From an uncultured bacterium (GTDB lineage Bacteria; Bacillota; Clostridia; Lachnospirales; Lachnospiraceae): a stretch of 9,350 bases of DNA. The notes beneath the pieces were generated by a model, which saw nothing but the letters and a program-made list of their open reading frames with translations, ran no database searches and was not told where the DNA came from. The position numbers and the translations under genes are program-made. The stretch is from the NCBI GenBank assembly GCA_947088515.1, contig CAMUHA010000134.1, positions 1-9,350 on the forward strand, given 5' to 3'. The first letter of the stretch is position 1, and each line of letters opens with the position of its first letter. Below, piece by piece: positions 1-6,640 of this stretch.

Positions 1-231
1 GTCATTATCTGTCACTGCACGCCAAAAGCAGGGACGCGGAAAGCGGTACAGCCACTCTCTTCCGTTTACCACAAGCGACTCCATTCCCCCATGCACATAA
101 GAAAATATATAATGAAACTCTTTGCCTTCAAAACTTCCGAAAACCCCAAGGGTACAGTCGCCATAGATAACCTTCAGCATCCTTTCACTCTCCTGTCCTC
201 CTTTTTGTCTGTTTTCATCTGTGTAGTCCAT
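1..231 (-). CDS. lacM: Beta-galactosidase small subunit LacM (partial, 3' end beyond window)
   Basis: This is the N-terminal 77 residues of the small subunit of a heterodimeric GH2 beta-galactosidase. The subunit carries the C-terminal domain of LacZ-type enzymes and completes the active site contributed by LacL. The protein begins MDYTDE, and I recall MDYT as the usual start of LacM proteins. Residues 18-26 (MLKVIYGDC) and 45-50 (IFSYVH) match the opening of the small-chain domain, and FWRAVTDND at residues 69-77 is its hallmark motif. The gene runs off the left edge; full LacM is usually about 320 residues. The ATG at 231 lies inside the end of lacL, giving a 17-nt overlap in another frame, as described for LacLM of lactobacilli and Leuconostoc, so translational coupling is likely. 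A GAGG ribosome binding site sits 7 nt upstream. An internal ATG at 180 also has an AGGAG, but the MDYT start and overlap favour 231. Confidence 0.93.
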   Translation of the reverse strand, partial: MDYTDENRQKGGQESERMLKVIYGDCTLGVFGSFEGKEFHYIFSYVHGGMESLVVNGREWLYRFPRPCFWRAVTDND

Positions 232-2155
232 AATAATACCTCACTTCCTGCATGGCCGGCTTTTCCACTCTGTCCGCAAAAACAATCCCATTGCCCGAAA
301 ATTCATAGTCAGAAGGTCTGTCGTCAAAATCTCCCCCATACCGGAGCGCCTTCTCTCCTGTAAGTTCGTCTGTCACAAGCAATGCCTGGTCAATAAAGTC
401 CCATATAAAACCTCCATGATACATCTCATACTCATCCAGAAGTTTTATATATGACCCCATTCCTCCCATAGAATTACCCATGTTGTGCATATACTCACAG
501 AGAATAAACGGTTTTTGGGGCTCATTTTCCAGATATTCCCTTATTGTGCCAGGGGTGGCATACATACGGCTCTCCACATCAGAAATGGTATCATCGTAAT
601 CCCTGTTCCAAAATACTCCTTCATAATGCACAAGCCTGCCGTCTTTTTTCTTTTTGAAGTACGTATTCATAGCCTCCAGATTATCCCCTGCATAAGATTC
701 ATTTCCAAGGGACCAGAACAAGATAGAAACATGGTTTTTAAAATATTCAAAATTACTCTTTGCTCTTTCAAGCGCTGCATCCTTCCACTCCAAAATACTT
801 CCCGGCACATTCCATGAAGGCTCTAACGCCCCCGCTTTCTGCCAGCTTCCATGAGATTCCAGATTGGTTTCAGCCATCACATAAATACCATTTTCATCAC
901 AAAGATAATACCAGGGTATTTGGTCCGGGTAATGGCAGGTGCGCACTGCATTAATGTTATTTCGCAGGATAATTTCCATATCCTGTTCCATTTCCTTTAA
1001 TCCGATGCACCTGCCCCCTTGCGCGCTCCACTCATGGCGGTTAACCCCATTTAATATCAGTCTTTTCCCATTTAAATAAATCACTTTATCCACAATCTCA
1101 ATTGTCCGGAAGCCAATGGGATAAGGCACCACCTCCACAAGCTGGTCCCTGCCATCATACAACTTAATCGTCAAAAGATAAAGGCTGGGATTTTGATAGT
1201 CCCAGGGAATTACCTTTCCTATACTTCTAGAACGCATCTGCCCATCTATCATCAAAAGCTTATCCTGCCCTGTGCGCTGCTTTGTTACCGCTTTAATGTT
1301 TCCCGGCAGGAGCATATTATAATAGAGCAGCTCTTTTTCTTCTTTATTCTGAAGAGTTACTTCCACCCTTCCCACAGTGCCCTCTTTCATGGAAATTCTA
1401 AGATTTAATGCCAGGCTCCCAATAAAATCTTTGTCCATTTCCGGCTTTGCCCACAAATCTTCCACGTGAATTTCCGGCTTTGCATACAAGGCTACATTCC
1501 TGAATATTCCAAAAAACCGGAAGAAATCCTGGTCCTCCAAAAACGCCGCTGTGCTTCTTTTGTGCACCTCCACAGCCAGAATATTTCCCTTTTCCTTAAT
1601 GTAAGGAGTTAAGTCAAATTCTGCCGGAGTAAAACTGTCTTCTGAATATCCTATAAAGATTCCATTAATCCAAAGGTACATGGCCTGTTCCACCCCTTCA
1701 AAACAAACCATCACCCTTTTTCCCACAAGACCTTCTTCCAGATCAAATTCTTTCAGATAGGAGCCTACCGGATTATAGGACGCTTCGCTGAACATCCCTT
1801 CTCCCTCCCCCACGCCTTCCAAACTATAGGCCGGCCTTTTAAAAGAATGTCCCTCCCATGGATACATTGTATTAATATAATGGATTTTATCATAACCTGC
1901 CATTTCAATATGACAGGGAACAGGAATTTCATCAAAATCCCCCCCATCAAAACCCACTTTATAAAATTCCGCAGGACGCTCCTTGGCGTTTACCGAATAC
2001 CGGAACTTCCACACACCATTTAGAGACTGCCAGAGAATGCTTTTTCCCTCCTTCGTCTCCTCCATACTGGCATAAAAACGATGGTCACTGTGTGCCGGAG
2101 GCTGATTTACACGAAATGCCGCCGGGTCGTCCAGCCATTTGATATCTGCATCCAT
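215..2155 (-). CDS. lacL: Beta-galactosidase large subunit LacL (GH2)
   Basis: This is the catalytic subunit of a two-chain beta-galactosidase (EC 3.2.1.23) that releases non-reducing beta-D-galactose from oligosaccharides in the cytoplasm. The 646 residues contain an N-terminal jelly-roll domain (about 30-200), an immunoglobulin-like domain (about 225-350) and the TIM barrel (from about 360). Expected LacZ residues are present: metal ligands in LESHG (E433, H435), the acid/base in WSLGNES (E486), the nucleophile in FILCEYMHNMGNS (E554), W585 in GGFIWDF, and F619/N622 in EFSGNG. The length matches LacL (about 625-650), not full LacZ (about 1000). The missing C-terminal domain is supplied by lacM, which overlaps it, so this is a natural split and not a frameshift. 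The open frame extends upstream to 2224, but ATG 2155 is chosen because AAGGAG lies 6 nt before it and the protein then starts MDADIKWLDDP, as LacL proteins do. Confidence 0.96.
   Translation of the reverse strand: MDADIKWLDDPAAFRVNQPPAHSDHRFYASMEETKEGKSILWQSLNGVWKFRYSVNAKERPAEFYKVGFDGGDFDEIPVPCHIEMAGYDKIHYINTMYPWEGHSFKRPAYSLEGVGEGEGMFSEASYNPVGSYLKEFDLEEGLVGKRVMVCFEGVEQAMYLWINGIFIGYSEDSFTPAEFDLTPYIKEKGNILAVEVHKRSTAAFLEDQDFFRFFGIFRNVALYAKPEIHVEDLWAKPEMDKDFIGSLALNLRISMKEGTVGRVEVTLQNKEEKELLYYNMLLPGNIKAVTKQRTGQDKLLMIDGQMRSRSIGKVIPWDYQNPSLYLLTIKLYDGRDQLVEVVPYPIGFRTIEIVDKVIYLNGKRLILNGVNRHEWSAQGGRCIGLKEMEQDMEIILRNNINAVRTCHYPDQIPWYYLCDENGIYVMAETNLESHGSWQKAGALEPSWNVPGSILEWKDAALERAKSNFEYFKNHVSILFWSLGNESYAGDNLEAMNTYFKKKKDGRLVHYEGVFWNRDYDDTISDVESRMYATPGTIREYLENEPQKPFILCEYMHNMGNSMGGMGSYIKLLDEYEMYHGGFIWDFIDQALLVTDELTGEKALRYGGDFDDRPSDYEFSGNGIVFADRVEKPAMQEVRYYYGLHR
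239..249 (-). promoter_or_regulatory. lacM ribosome binding site inside lacL
   Basis: On the minus strand the sequence AGGAAGTGAGG lies inside the lacL coding region, and its GAGG is 7 nt before the lacM ATG at 231. It supports the overlapping start of lacM and lets terminating lacL ribosomes re-initiate, which would help keep the two subunits in balance. Confidence 0.7.
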
Positions 2156-2161
2156 TTCTTT

Positions 2162-2167
2162 CTCCTT
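2162..2167 (-). promoter_or_regulatory. lacL ribosome binding site (fixes the start)
   Basis: AAGGAG on the minus strand lies 6 nt before ATG 2155. It decides the lacL start against the 23-codon-longer open frame beginning at 2224, which would overlap the end of rhaM. Confidence 0.85.
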
Positions 2168-2202
2168 CCAGATTTCTTTACTATTTCTAAAAAAGCAAAT
2201 TT

Positions 2203-2514
2203 TTAATCCAAATGAAACACACATTTAAGGTCTGTGCTCACCGGACTGTTATCCTGATTTGTCTCCATAATATCAGCCATGTAATCCCACCACTTTTGAC
2301 AGATTTCTGTATCCGTGCTTTTTTCCCAAAGCGCTTCATCCTCTACCTCAAGATACCCAAAAAGATTATTTGTTTCCTTATCAAAAAAAATAGAATAATT
2401 GCTTCCGCCATACTGGTGTATCATATCTTTCATTTCTTCCCAGAGAAGGTTATGACGACGTTCATACTCCTCTTCCTTCCCCGGAAACAGTTTCATTTTA
2501 AATCCTTTAATCAT
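2203..2514 (-). CDS. rhaM: L-rhamnose mutarotase RhaM
   Basis: RhaM (EC 5.1.3.32, also called YiiL/RhaU) interconverts the alpha and beta anomers of L-rhamnose, speeding entry of the free sugar into catabolism. From the chosen start the protein has 103 residues; E. coli RhaM has 104. It follows that family along its whole length: EEYERRHN contains Y17 and H21, matching catalytic Tyr18 and His22 of E. coli RhaM, followed by ICQKWWDYMADIM and the diagnostic DNSPVS near the C-terminus. Two starts are possible, ATG 2520 and ATG 2514. GAGGG lies 6 nt before 2514, and the MIKGF start aligns with the MIRKAF of E. coli, so 2514 is preferred, but 2520 cannot be excluded. It sits 17 nt after the preceding gene and 47 nt before lacL, within the same predicted operon. 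No other rhamnose gene is visible in the window. Its presence implies that free L-rhamnose is released by the pathway. Confidence 0.95.
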   Translation of the reverse strand: MIKGFKMKLFPGKEEEYERRHNLLWEEMKDMIHQYGGSNYSIFFDKETNNLFGYLEVEDEALWEKSTDTEICQKWWDYMADIMETNQDNSPVSTDLKCVFHLD

Positions 2515-2531
2515 TGCCATCCCTCACATCC

Positions 2532-3320
2532 TCAGACTATTTTTCCATATACTTCTATCTGACTTAATGCAGGAAAAGGAGAAGGGTCGTCTGCCTTTAT
2601 CAGATTGCAGAGCTTTACCCAGGTAATTCTCTTCTTTTCCATAATAAGAACATGGGGAAGGCTGCTTTTTTCCATCTTCCAGTCAAGAGAGGTACCGTCA
2701 GAAAAGACAAGGGTTACTTGTTTCCACCAACTATCGTGGGGAAAATCAGCGCGGGTATACAGCGCCACCTTATCCACTTCCACTTCCTGCCCAAAATCCA
2801 CTGTCATCTCCGCATCCTCTTGCCTGTTTATTCCCCAGGACTCATAAGGCCACTCCCCATGGGAACGGTTTTCGCACACACCGTCAATTGCATTCCTTGC
2901 TGCAAATACCGCCTCCCCCCTTGTCTCCACATTTGCAAAAGCATGAGGATAACAATGCGTGTCTCCATGCTGGTCGCAGACATTCAATGCCAGATTCCTA
3001 TAGGCAAAGATTTCATCCGCCCTGGCACATTTGGCATATAGGTAATGCCTGCTGCCGGAAAATACTTTGGGTGAATAGCTGATACGCTTTTCCCCAAAAG
3101 GAATTTCATAAGATACATTATCTGTGATAAAGCAAAATGCCGGCCCCATAGCATCATCCACCTGCAGCCAGATGTGAATATTCTTTTGGGAGGTTTCCAA
3201 CACTATCCTGTCCCCCTCCCTGTATTCCGCCGTGCAGACCAGGCTCACATAGTCCTCCCCGCTGCCAACACACACGGTATTGCCATCTTTATCCAAAACC
3301 TTAAGCGCTAACGTCACCAT
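2532..3320 (-). CDS. Cytosolic discoidin-like (F5/8 type C) carbohydrate-binding protein
   Basis: A 262-residue protein with no signal peptide and no catalytic motif that I recognise. The C-terminal half (about 128-260) reads as an F5/8 type C (discoidin/CBM32-like) beta-sandwich: an AARNAIDG opening, a GEWPYESWGI strand, AEMTVDFGQEVEVDKVALYTR (about 170-190, the classic 'linear fit to a dry lab' pattern of VDLG-x-VD-V-LY-R), DSWWKQVTLVFSDG, and a closing ALSQIEVYG. The N-terminal half (1-125) looks all-beta with many aromatics (IHIWLQVDD, YSPKVFSGSRHYLYAK) and I cannot assign it. AGGAG lies 8 nt before ATG 3320. The gene lies between DUF2264 and rhaM, so a role in binding the same oligosaccharide, or as an accessory subunit of a neighbouring enzyme, is plausible. 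A new enzyme family with an appended discoidin domain is also possible. Confidence 0.75.
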   Translation of the reverse strand: MVTLALKVLDKDGNTVCVGSGEDYVSLVCTAEYREGDRIVLETSQKNIHIWLQVDDAMGPAFCFITDNVSYEIPFGEKRISYSPKVFSGSRHYLYAKCARADEIFAYRNLALNVCDQHGDTHCYPHAFANVETRGEAVFAARNAIDGVCENRSHGEWPYESWGINRQEDAEMTVDFGQEVEVDKVALYTRADFPHDSWWKQVTLVFSDGTSLDWKMEKSSLPHVLIMEKKRITWVKLCNLIKADDPSPFPALSQIEVYGKIV

Positions 3321-3346
3321 ACTTTAATCTCCTATTATTAGTTCCG

Positions 3347-3376
3347 CCTCCGTCTTTCAAACAACGGGGGTTTCTT
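3347..3376 (+). terminator. Possible intrinsic terminator on the antisense strand (weak)
   Basis: Read on the plus strand, arms CCTCCGT (3347-3353) and ACGGGGG (3364-3370) form a 7-bp stem with one G-U pair and a 10-nt loop, followed at once by TTTCTTTT. This has the layout of a rho-independent terminator for plus-strand transcripts, opposite to the operon. On the minus strand the wobble pair becomes an A-C mismatch and no T-run follows. The signal is short and could be chance. Confidence 0.3.
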
Positions 3377-5083
3377 TTATATAATAACCTCTGTGATAAT
3401 TTCATTTGTTCCTTTATGTATCTGATAGCGGATTGCCGGTATCCGGGTCATTGGATGCAGAAGATTCGTATTAGGGTCTGCAGCAATGATTTCTCCCCGT
3501 CCTTCTCCCTTTACTATGTTTACGCTACATCTGCTATAACAGTTCTCCGCTTTTGCGCAGCGCTCTCCTGCCTCCAGCTCTTCCCCGTCCACATCTATTT
3601 CTATCGCAAAACCGCAGTCATAAGCCTCACATTCCCTGTCACTGTCTATCAGGTGTCTTCTGATATGCCCTTTTTCCGTAGGGGTAATAACAGTTTCTAC
3701 TTTAATGCCCTCATAGGGAACCCACCGGGAAGTCACATCTTGTTCTGTCACCTGAAAATCCTCACAAATTCTCCGCACATATACATATCCGTTAATATAA
3801 AATGCCAGCATAGAATCCGGCGCCGCCTCATGAATTTCGCAAGACGACTTTGCCACACTAAATGCAAAACAGGTGTCATAGGCAAACTTCCCATACTTGG
3901 CAGGCGTCTGCCCATGACCGCCCGGACTGTACTTTCCCGGCACAAACGCCGTCACGTGACCCGGATACCGGTGTATCAGCATATCTGCATAGAAAAGCGC
4001 CTTCTGTGTATCCAGCGCCGGAAGCGGCTCTGCCTGTACCCTCCAGAATGGGTGTTCATCGGGAAGCATCAGAAAGGCAAAGGTTTTTAAAGCCCAATAA
4101 GGCGAACCAGGTCCATTGTACCTCTCCCCCATAACAAGGTTCGGATAACCATATCCAATGGTCAGGATGTCATTTCTGTCAAAAACCGGCTTCTTCATCC
4201 AGTCGCACAGGTGCCTTACTATCAGGCCTTTCATCACTCCAACAGAAAAGGGCTCCGCTCCCGCCATCAGACATGCGCTAAAAAAGCTTACCTGCGAAAA
4301 GCGATAAGTCAACGACCTTCCATAAGGAAGGGAAGCGCCCCCTTCGTCAAACCAATAAATAAACTGCTTTGCGAAAATCTCCGCTCTCTCCTTATAAACC
4401 CTGCATCTGTCAGGGTCTTCCTCCTCCATCACCTTTGCATAAAAAAGACTGTAAAAATGTATGGCAAAGGATATATAATAATCCTTCTGTCCAGAATCCC
4501 CGTCCTGATACCATCCGTCTCCAAGATAAAAGGAGTCTGCCCCCTGTAAATATTTCTCCAGCTTCTCCTTATCATATTTTTTCCCAAGCTTTTTTAAGGC
4601 AATATTTACCAACACGGCAAACAGCACCCAGTTGCACACAGGAAGTTCATATTCATTAATCTCATAGAGCCATGATGCCAGATTATCCTTTTCCTTCTCA
4701 CTAAGGGGGGCCCACAGCTTATCCGGCGTCAAAATCAGGCCATAGGATATTGCTGCCATTTCCACAAACCGTTGGTCAAAGGTATGACAGCGCCCCCAGT
4801 ATTCTCTGTTTTCCGGGTCTGTTCCGGCAGCCAGTCCCCTGCGGTAAATCTCTTCAAAAGCAGCGTCCCTTCCGCCTCCTGCAAAAAAGGGAACCAGCCC
4901 CCACAAAGGCCTTGAAAAGGCTTCCAGGCGTATCGTCTTTTGATTATAAGTGGTGGCTGTTACCCCCAACACCAGTTCTGCCTTCTCCTCACTATAATAT
5001 GGAATCAACGGCCTTACTATCTCCAATAGCAGCTCCCTGAAATCCTCTTTACTGTTTAATTTTCCTTCCCAATTACTTTTCAT
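3377..5083 (-). CDS. DUF2264 family protein, probable (alpha/alpha)-barrel glycoside hydrolase (GH154-like)
   Basis: A 568-residue protein without signal peptide. It matches the DUF2264 family: SRPLWGLVPFFAGGG (57-71), the helical repeats of an alpha/alpha toroid through about residue 340 (for example EYELPVCNWVLF at 145-155, GDGWYQDGDSGQKDYY at 188-203, LPYGRSLTYRF at 252-262, GPGSPYWALKTF at 324-335), then a C-terminal beta-rich part from about residue 350. From memory, DUF2264 proteins overlap CAZy family GH154, whose characterised Bacteroides member is a beta-glucuronidase. The glucuronidase function is therefore an inference and the catalytic residues cannot be named with confidence. The location between an unsaturated glucuronyl hydrolase and a carbohydrate-binding protein fits removal of saturated uronic acid from imported oligosaccharides. 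AGGAG lies 5 nt before ATG 5083. It is the second gene of the predicted operon. Confidence 0.85.
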   Translation of the reverse strand: MKSNWEGKLNSKEDFRELLLEIVRPLIPYYSEEKAELVLGVTATTYNQKTIRLEAFSRPLWGLVPFFAGGGRDAAFEEIYRRGLAAGTDPENREYWGRCHTFDQRFVEMAAISYGLILTPDKLWAPLSEKEKDNLASWLYEINEYELPVCNWVLFAVLVNIALKKLGKKYDKEKLEKYLQGADSFYLGDGWYQDGDSGQKDYYISFAIHFYSLFYAKVMEEEDPDRCRVYKERAEIFAKQFIYWFDEGGASLPYGRSLTYRFSQVSFFSACLMAGAEPFSVGVMKGLIVRHLCDWMKKPVFDRNDILTIGYGYPNLVMGERYNGPGSPYWALKTFAFLMLPDEHPFWRVQAEPLPALDTQKALFYADMLIHRYPGHVTAFVPGKYSPGGHGQTPAKYGKFAYDTCFAFSVAKSSCEIHEAAPDSMLAFYINGYVYVRRICEDFQVTEQDVTSRWVPYEGIKVETVITPTEKGHIRRHLIDSDRECEAYDCGFAIEIDVDGEELEAGERCAKAENCYSRCSVNIVKGEGRGEIIAADPNTNLLHPMTRIPAIRYQIHKGTNEIITEVII

Positions 5084-5198
5084 TTCCGCTCCTGTCCTGT
5101 TTTTAGCTTACTCCGTTCCGCTTTTGCTCTGCCCAAAGTCAACCATCACAGCCAACTTTCGTTTGCCCATCTGTCATAAAAACTTTACTCCCGCTTTA
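5084..5198 (-). other. Intercistronic spacer ugl-DUF2264, no clear signal
   Basis: This 115-nt gap is the largest in the minus-strand cluster. I see no convincing promoter: a TTGACT element occurs on the minus strand (complement of AGTCAA near 5137-5143), but no TATAAT-like box follows at 16-18 nt. I see no GC-rich hairpin followed by a T-run either. The spacer is compatible with read-through from ugl. The ribosome binding site of the downstream gene is at its end (5089-5093). Confidence 0.4.
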
Positions 5199-6386
5199 TT
5201 ACCAGTACAAATTCCAGTCCTTGTGTAATCTTGTTAATGCCTCCATATAAAAATAGTCTCCCCAGGAATTGCATTCATCCACTCCATAATGATTACAGGT
5301 GTTATATGGTGAATGATTGGAATAAGTGCTGTGAAGCACAAGTCCGTTGGACTTTTTAAAATCCTTCACTGCATAATTGTCATACAGGGATTTCATCATC
5401 TGCCGGGCATATTTTTTGTAGACCGCACCCTCTTCTTCATCCATATACTTAATCATTTCCAGCATACCGCAGGCCGCAATGGATGCCGAAGAAGAATCCC
5501 TTGGCTGGTCATCCCCATCCGTAAACTCCAAATCCCAAAAAGGAACCATATCCTTGGGAAGATGCTCCAAAAAATACTGCGCCACATTTTTAAAGATGGT
5601 AATGTATTCCTTTCTTCCTGTATATTTATAAGCAAGCGCACAGCCATATACCCCCCAGGCCTGTCCTCTCGCCCAAGCGGAGCCGTCACGATAGCCCTGA
5701 CAGGTTGCGCCATGGTCTGGTTCGCCTGTTTTCATATCAAAGAAAAAAGTGTGCCATGTGGAATAGTCCTCACGTATTACATTTTTTATAGCTGTATGTA
5801 TATGCTTTTCTGCAATGTTCCTATATTTATCATCCCCGGTTTCTTCTGACGCCCAATATAAAAGAGGCAGATTCAGCAGACAGTCAATAATCAGCCGGTA
5901 ATTCTCCGGCGCATCCATAGGACCCCAGGCCTGGATAAATTCTCCTACCGGATGATATCTGGTAATCAGCTGGTCTGCCGCTTTAATGGCGGCCTCCTTT
6001 CCCTTTTTGCTTCCGGTAAGCTTATAGGCTGCCACACAGGACGGCGAATAGAGAAATCCCATATCATGATGGTCCACTTCTATTTTATTATCTATCCGTT
6101 TTAAAAAACTATCTACCTGAATATCCCCCGCCTTCCTTAAGCCTTCAGCGTCTGCCGCATTCTTTTCCTGCATATACTCATATGAAAGCCATATTTCCCC
6201 TGTCCAGAAGCCCGTTGTCCAGTAATTGTTCTCTATGGGCTGATAGAAACCACCCTCGCTGTAAGCTTTCTGGAACTTATCCGTAAACTCCGGCAGGTTC
6301 CGTACTACCTGTTCTGCCGAAAAAGCCAGTGCCTTTTCCACTTCTTCCCCACTAATAACCTTTTTTTCTTCAAACAAAATCCTCAT
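5199..6386 (-). CDS. ugl: GH88 unsaturated beta-glucuronyl hydrolase
   Basis: The enzyme hydrolyses the 4-deoxy-4,5-unsaturated uronate from the non-reducing end of oligosaccharides produced by polysaccharide lyases, acting by hydration of the vinyl ether. The 395-residue protein has no signal peptide and is an (alpha/alpha)6 barrel. Key residues match Bacillus sp. GL1 UGL: D108 in DHHDMGFLYSPS (GL1 D88), D168 in RLIIDCLLNL (GL1 D149, the catalytic residue), R240 and W244 in RGQAWGVYG (GL1 R221, W225), and a WGDYFYMEAL C-terminus. The WVDD-type signature of GH105 (YteR) is absent. Where streptococcal UGL has the sulfate-binding S-x-x-S-x-K motif, this protein has S356-x-x-S359-x-Y361. The open frame begins at ATG 6407, but that codon has no ribosome binding site, whereas ATG 6386 has AAGGAG 6 nt upstream, so 6386 is chosen. 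It is the first gene of the predicted operon. Confidence 0.93.
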   Translation of the reverse strand: MRILFEEKKVISGEEVEKALAFSAEQVVRNLPEFTDKFQKAYSEGGFYQPIENNYWTTGFWTGEIWLSYEYMQEKNAADAEGLRKAGDIQVDSFLKRIDNKIEVDHHDMGFLYSPSCVAAYKLTGSKKGKEAAIKAADQLITRYHPVGEFIQAWGPMDAPENYRLIIDCLLNLPLLYWASEETGDDKYRNIAEKHIHTAIKNVIREDYSTWHTFFFDMKTGEPDHGATCQGYRDGSAWARGQAWGVYGCALAYKYTGRKEYITIFKNVAQYFLEHLPKDMVPFWDLEFTDGDDQPRDSSSASIAACGMLEMIKYMDEEEGAVYKKYARQMMKSLYDNYAVKDFKKSNGLVLHSTYSNHSPYNTCNHYGVDECNSWGDYFYMEALTRLHKDWNLYW

Positions 6387-6392
6387 AACCTT

Positions 6393-6398
6393 CTCCTT
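6393..6398 (-). promoter_or_regulatory. ugl ribosome binding site (fixes the start)
   Basis: AAGGAG on the minus strand lies 6 nt before ATG 6386, the same sequence and spacing as at lacL. It lies inside the first codons of the longer frame from 6407, which itself is preceded only by an AT-rich stretch. The shorter start is therefore favoured. Confidence 0.85.
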
Positions 6399-6430
6399 TT
6401 CTGCCATCTAATAAAAACCATTTCCACCAT

Positions 6431-6446
6431 ATGGCGCTGACGCCAT
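6431..6446. promoter_or_regulatory. Candidate operator: perfect inverted repeat ATGGCG-CTGA-CGCCAT
   Basis: Two perfectly complementary 6-nt arms separated by 4 nt lie in the divergent intergenic region, 45 nt upstream of the ugl start. The half-site TGACGCCA recurs as TAACGCCA at about 6480-6487, roughly 43 nt away (near four helical turns), which suggests repeated binding of a regulator. As an RNA hairpin in the ugl leader it could also affect stability. It has no T-run, so it is not a terminator. The regulator is not encoded in the window. Confidence 0.4.
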
Positions 6447-6520
6447 CCCTTTTTACCGACAAAGGTTTGCATGCCTCTTATAACGCCACTGCATTTGGTC
6501 TGTTACTGTAAATAGCAGCA

Positions 6521-6529
6521 TTTTATACT
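6521..6529. promoter_or_regulatory. Candidate -10 box(es) in the divergent intergenic region
   Basis: TATACT (6524-6529, plus strand) and TATAAA (6522-6527, minus strand) overlap in an AT-rich box and could serve the heparinase gene and the ugl operon respectively. Neither has a good TTGACA-like element at 16-18 nt, so activator-dependent promoters would be needed if these are real. A further TAAAAT at 6609-6614 lies close to the heparinase ribosome binding site. The remainder of 6387-6640 holds nothing else I can name. Confidence 0.25.
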
Positions 6530-6625
6530 ACTTTACCCCTTAAAACCTACAGATGCAACACCTTCCATAAAATATTTTAATCTTCTTTTGTCCTGCCATC
6601 TTGTATGCTAAAATATAAACATATC

Positions 6626-6631
6626 AGGAGG
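6626..6631 (+). promoter_or_regulatory. Heparinase-family gene ribosome binding site (fixes the start)
   Basis: A perfect AGGAGG lies 9 nt before ATG 6641. It falls inside the longer open frame that begins at ATG 6605, which shows that the 12 extra codons are leader and not protein. Confidence 0.88.
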
Positions 6632-6640
6632 AATTTTCTA

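Noticed and set aside
178..240. Frameshifted, broken full-length lacZ (lacL stop followed by homologous sequence in another frame)
   Set aside because: The downstream frame has its own MDYT start with a Shine-Dalgarno and a 17-nt overlap, the natural LacL/LacM arrangement; both parts have the expected subunit starts and LacL has the expected length.
2156..2224. 23-residue N-terminal extension of lacL
   Set aside because: It would overlap the end of rhaM and has no family similarity, while ATG 2155 has AAGGAG at 6 nt and the family-typical protein start.
3416..4090. Plus-strand 224-codon open frame opposite DUF2264
   Set aside because: No recognisable protein pattern, no ribosome binding site, and the opposite strand carries a convincing family match.
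5084..5198. Internal promoter before DUF2264 (TTGACT on the minus strand)
   Set aside because: No TATAAT-like hexamer lies at a workable spacing downstream.
5199..6386. GH105 (unsaturated rhamnogalacturonyl hydrolase, YteR-like) instead of GH88
   Set aside because: DHHDMGF and IID aspartates at about 60-residue spacing and RGQAW match GH88 UGL; the WVDD-type GH105 signature is not seen. A family search would settle it.
6605..6640. 12-residue N-terminal extension of the heparinase-family protein
   Set aside because: It contains the AGGAGG of the real start within its own codons, and ATG 6605 has no ribosome binding site.
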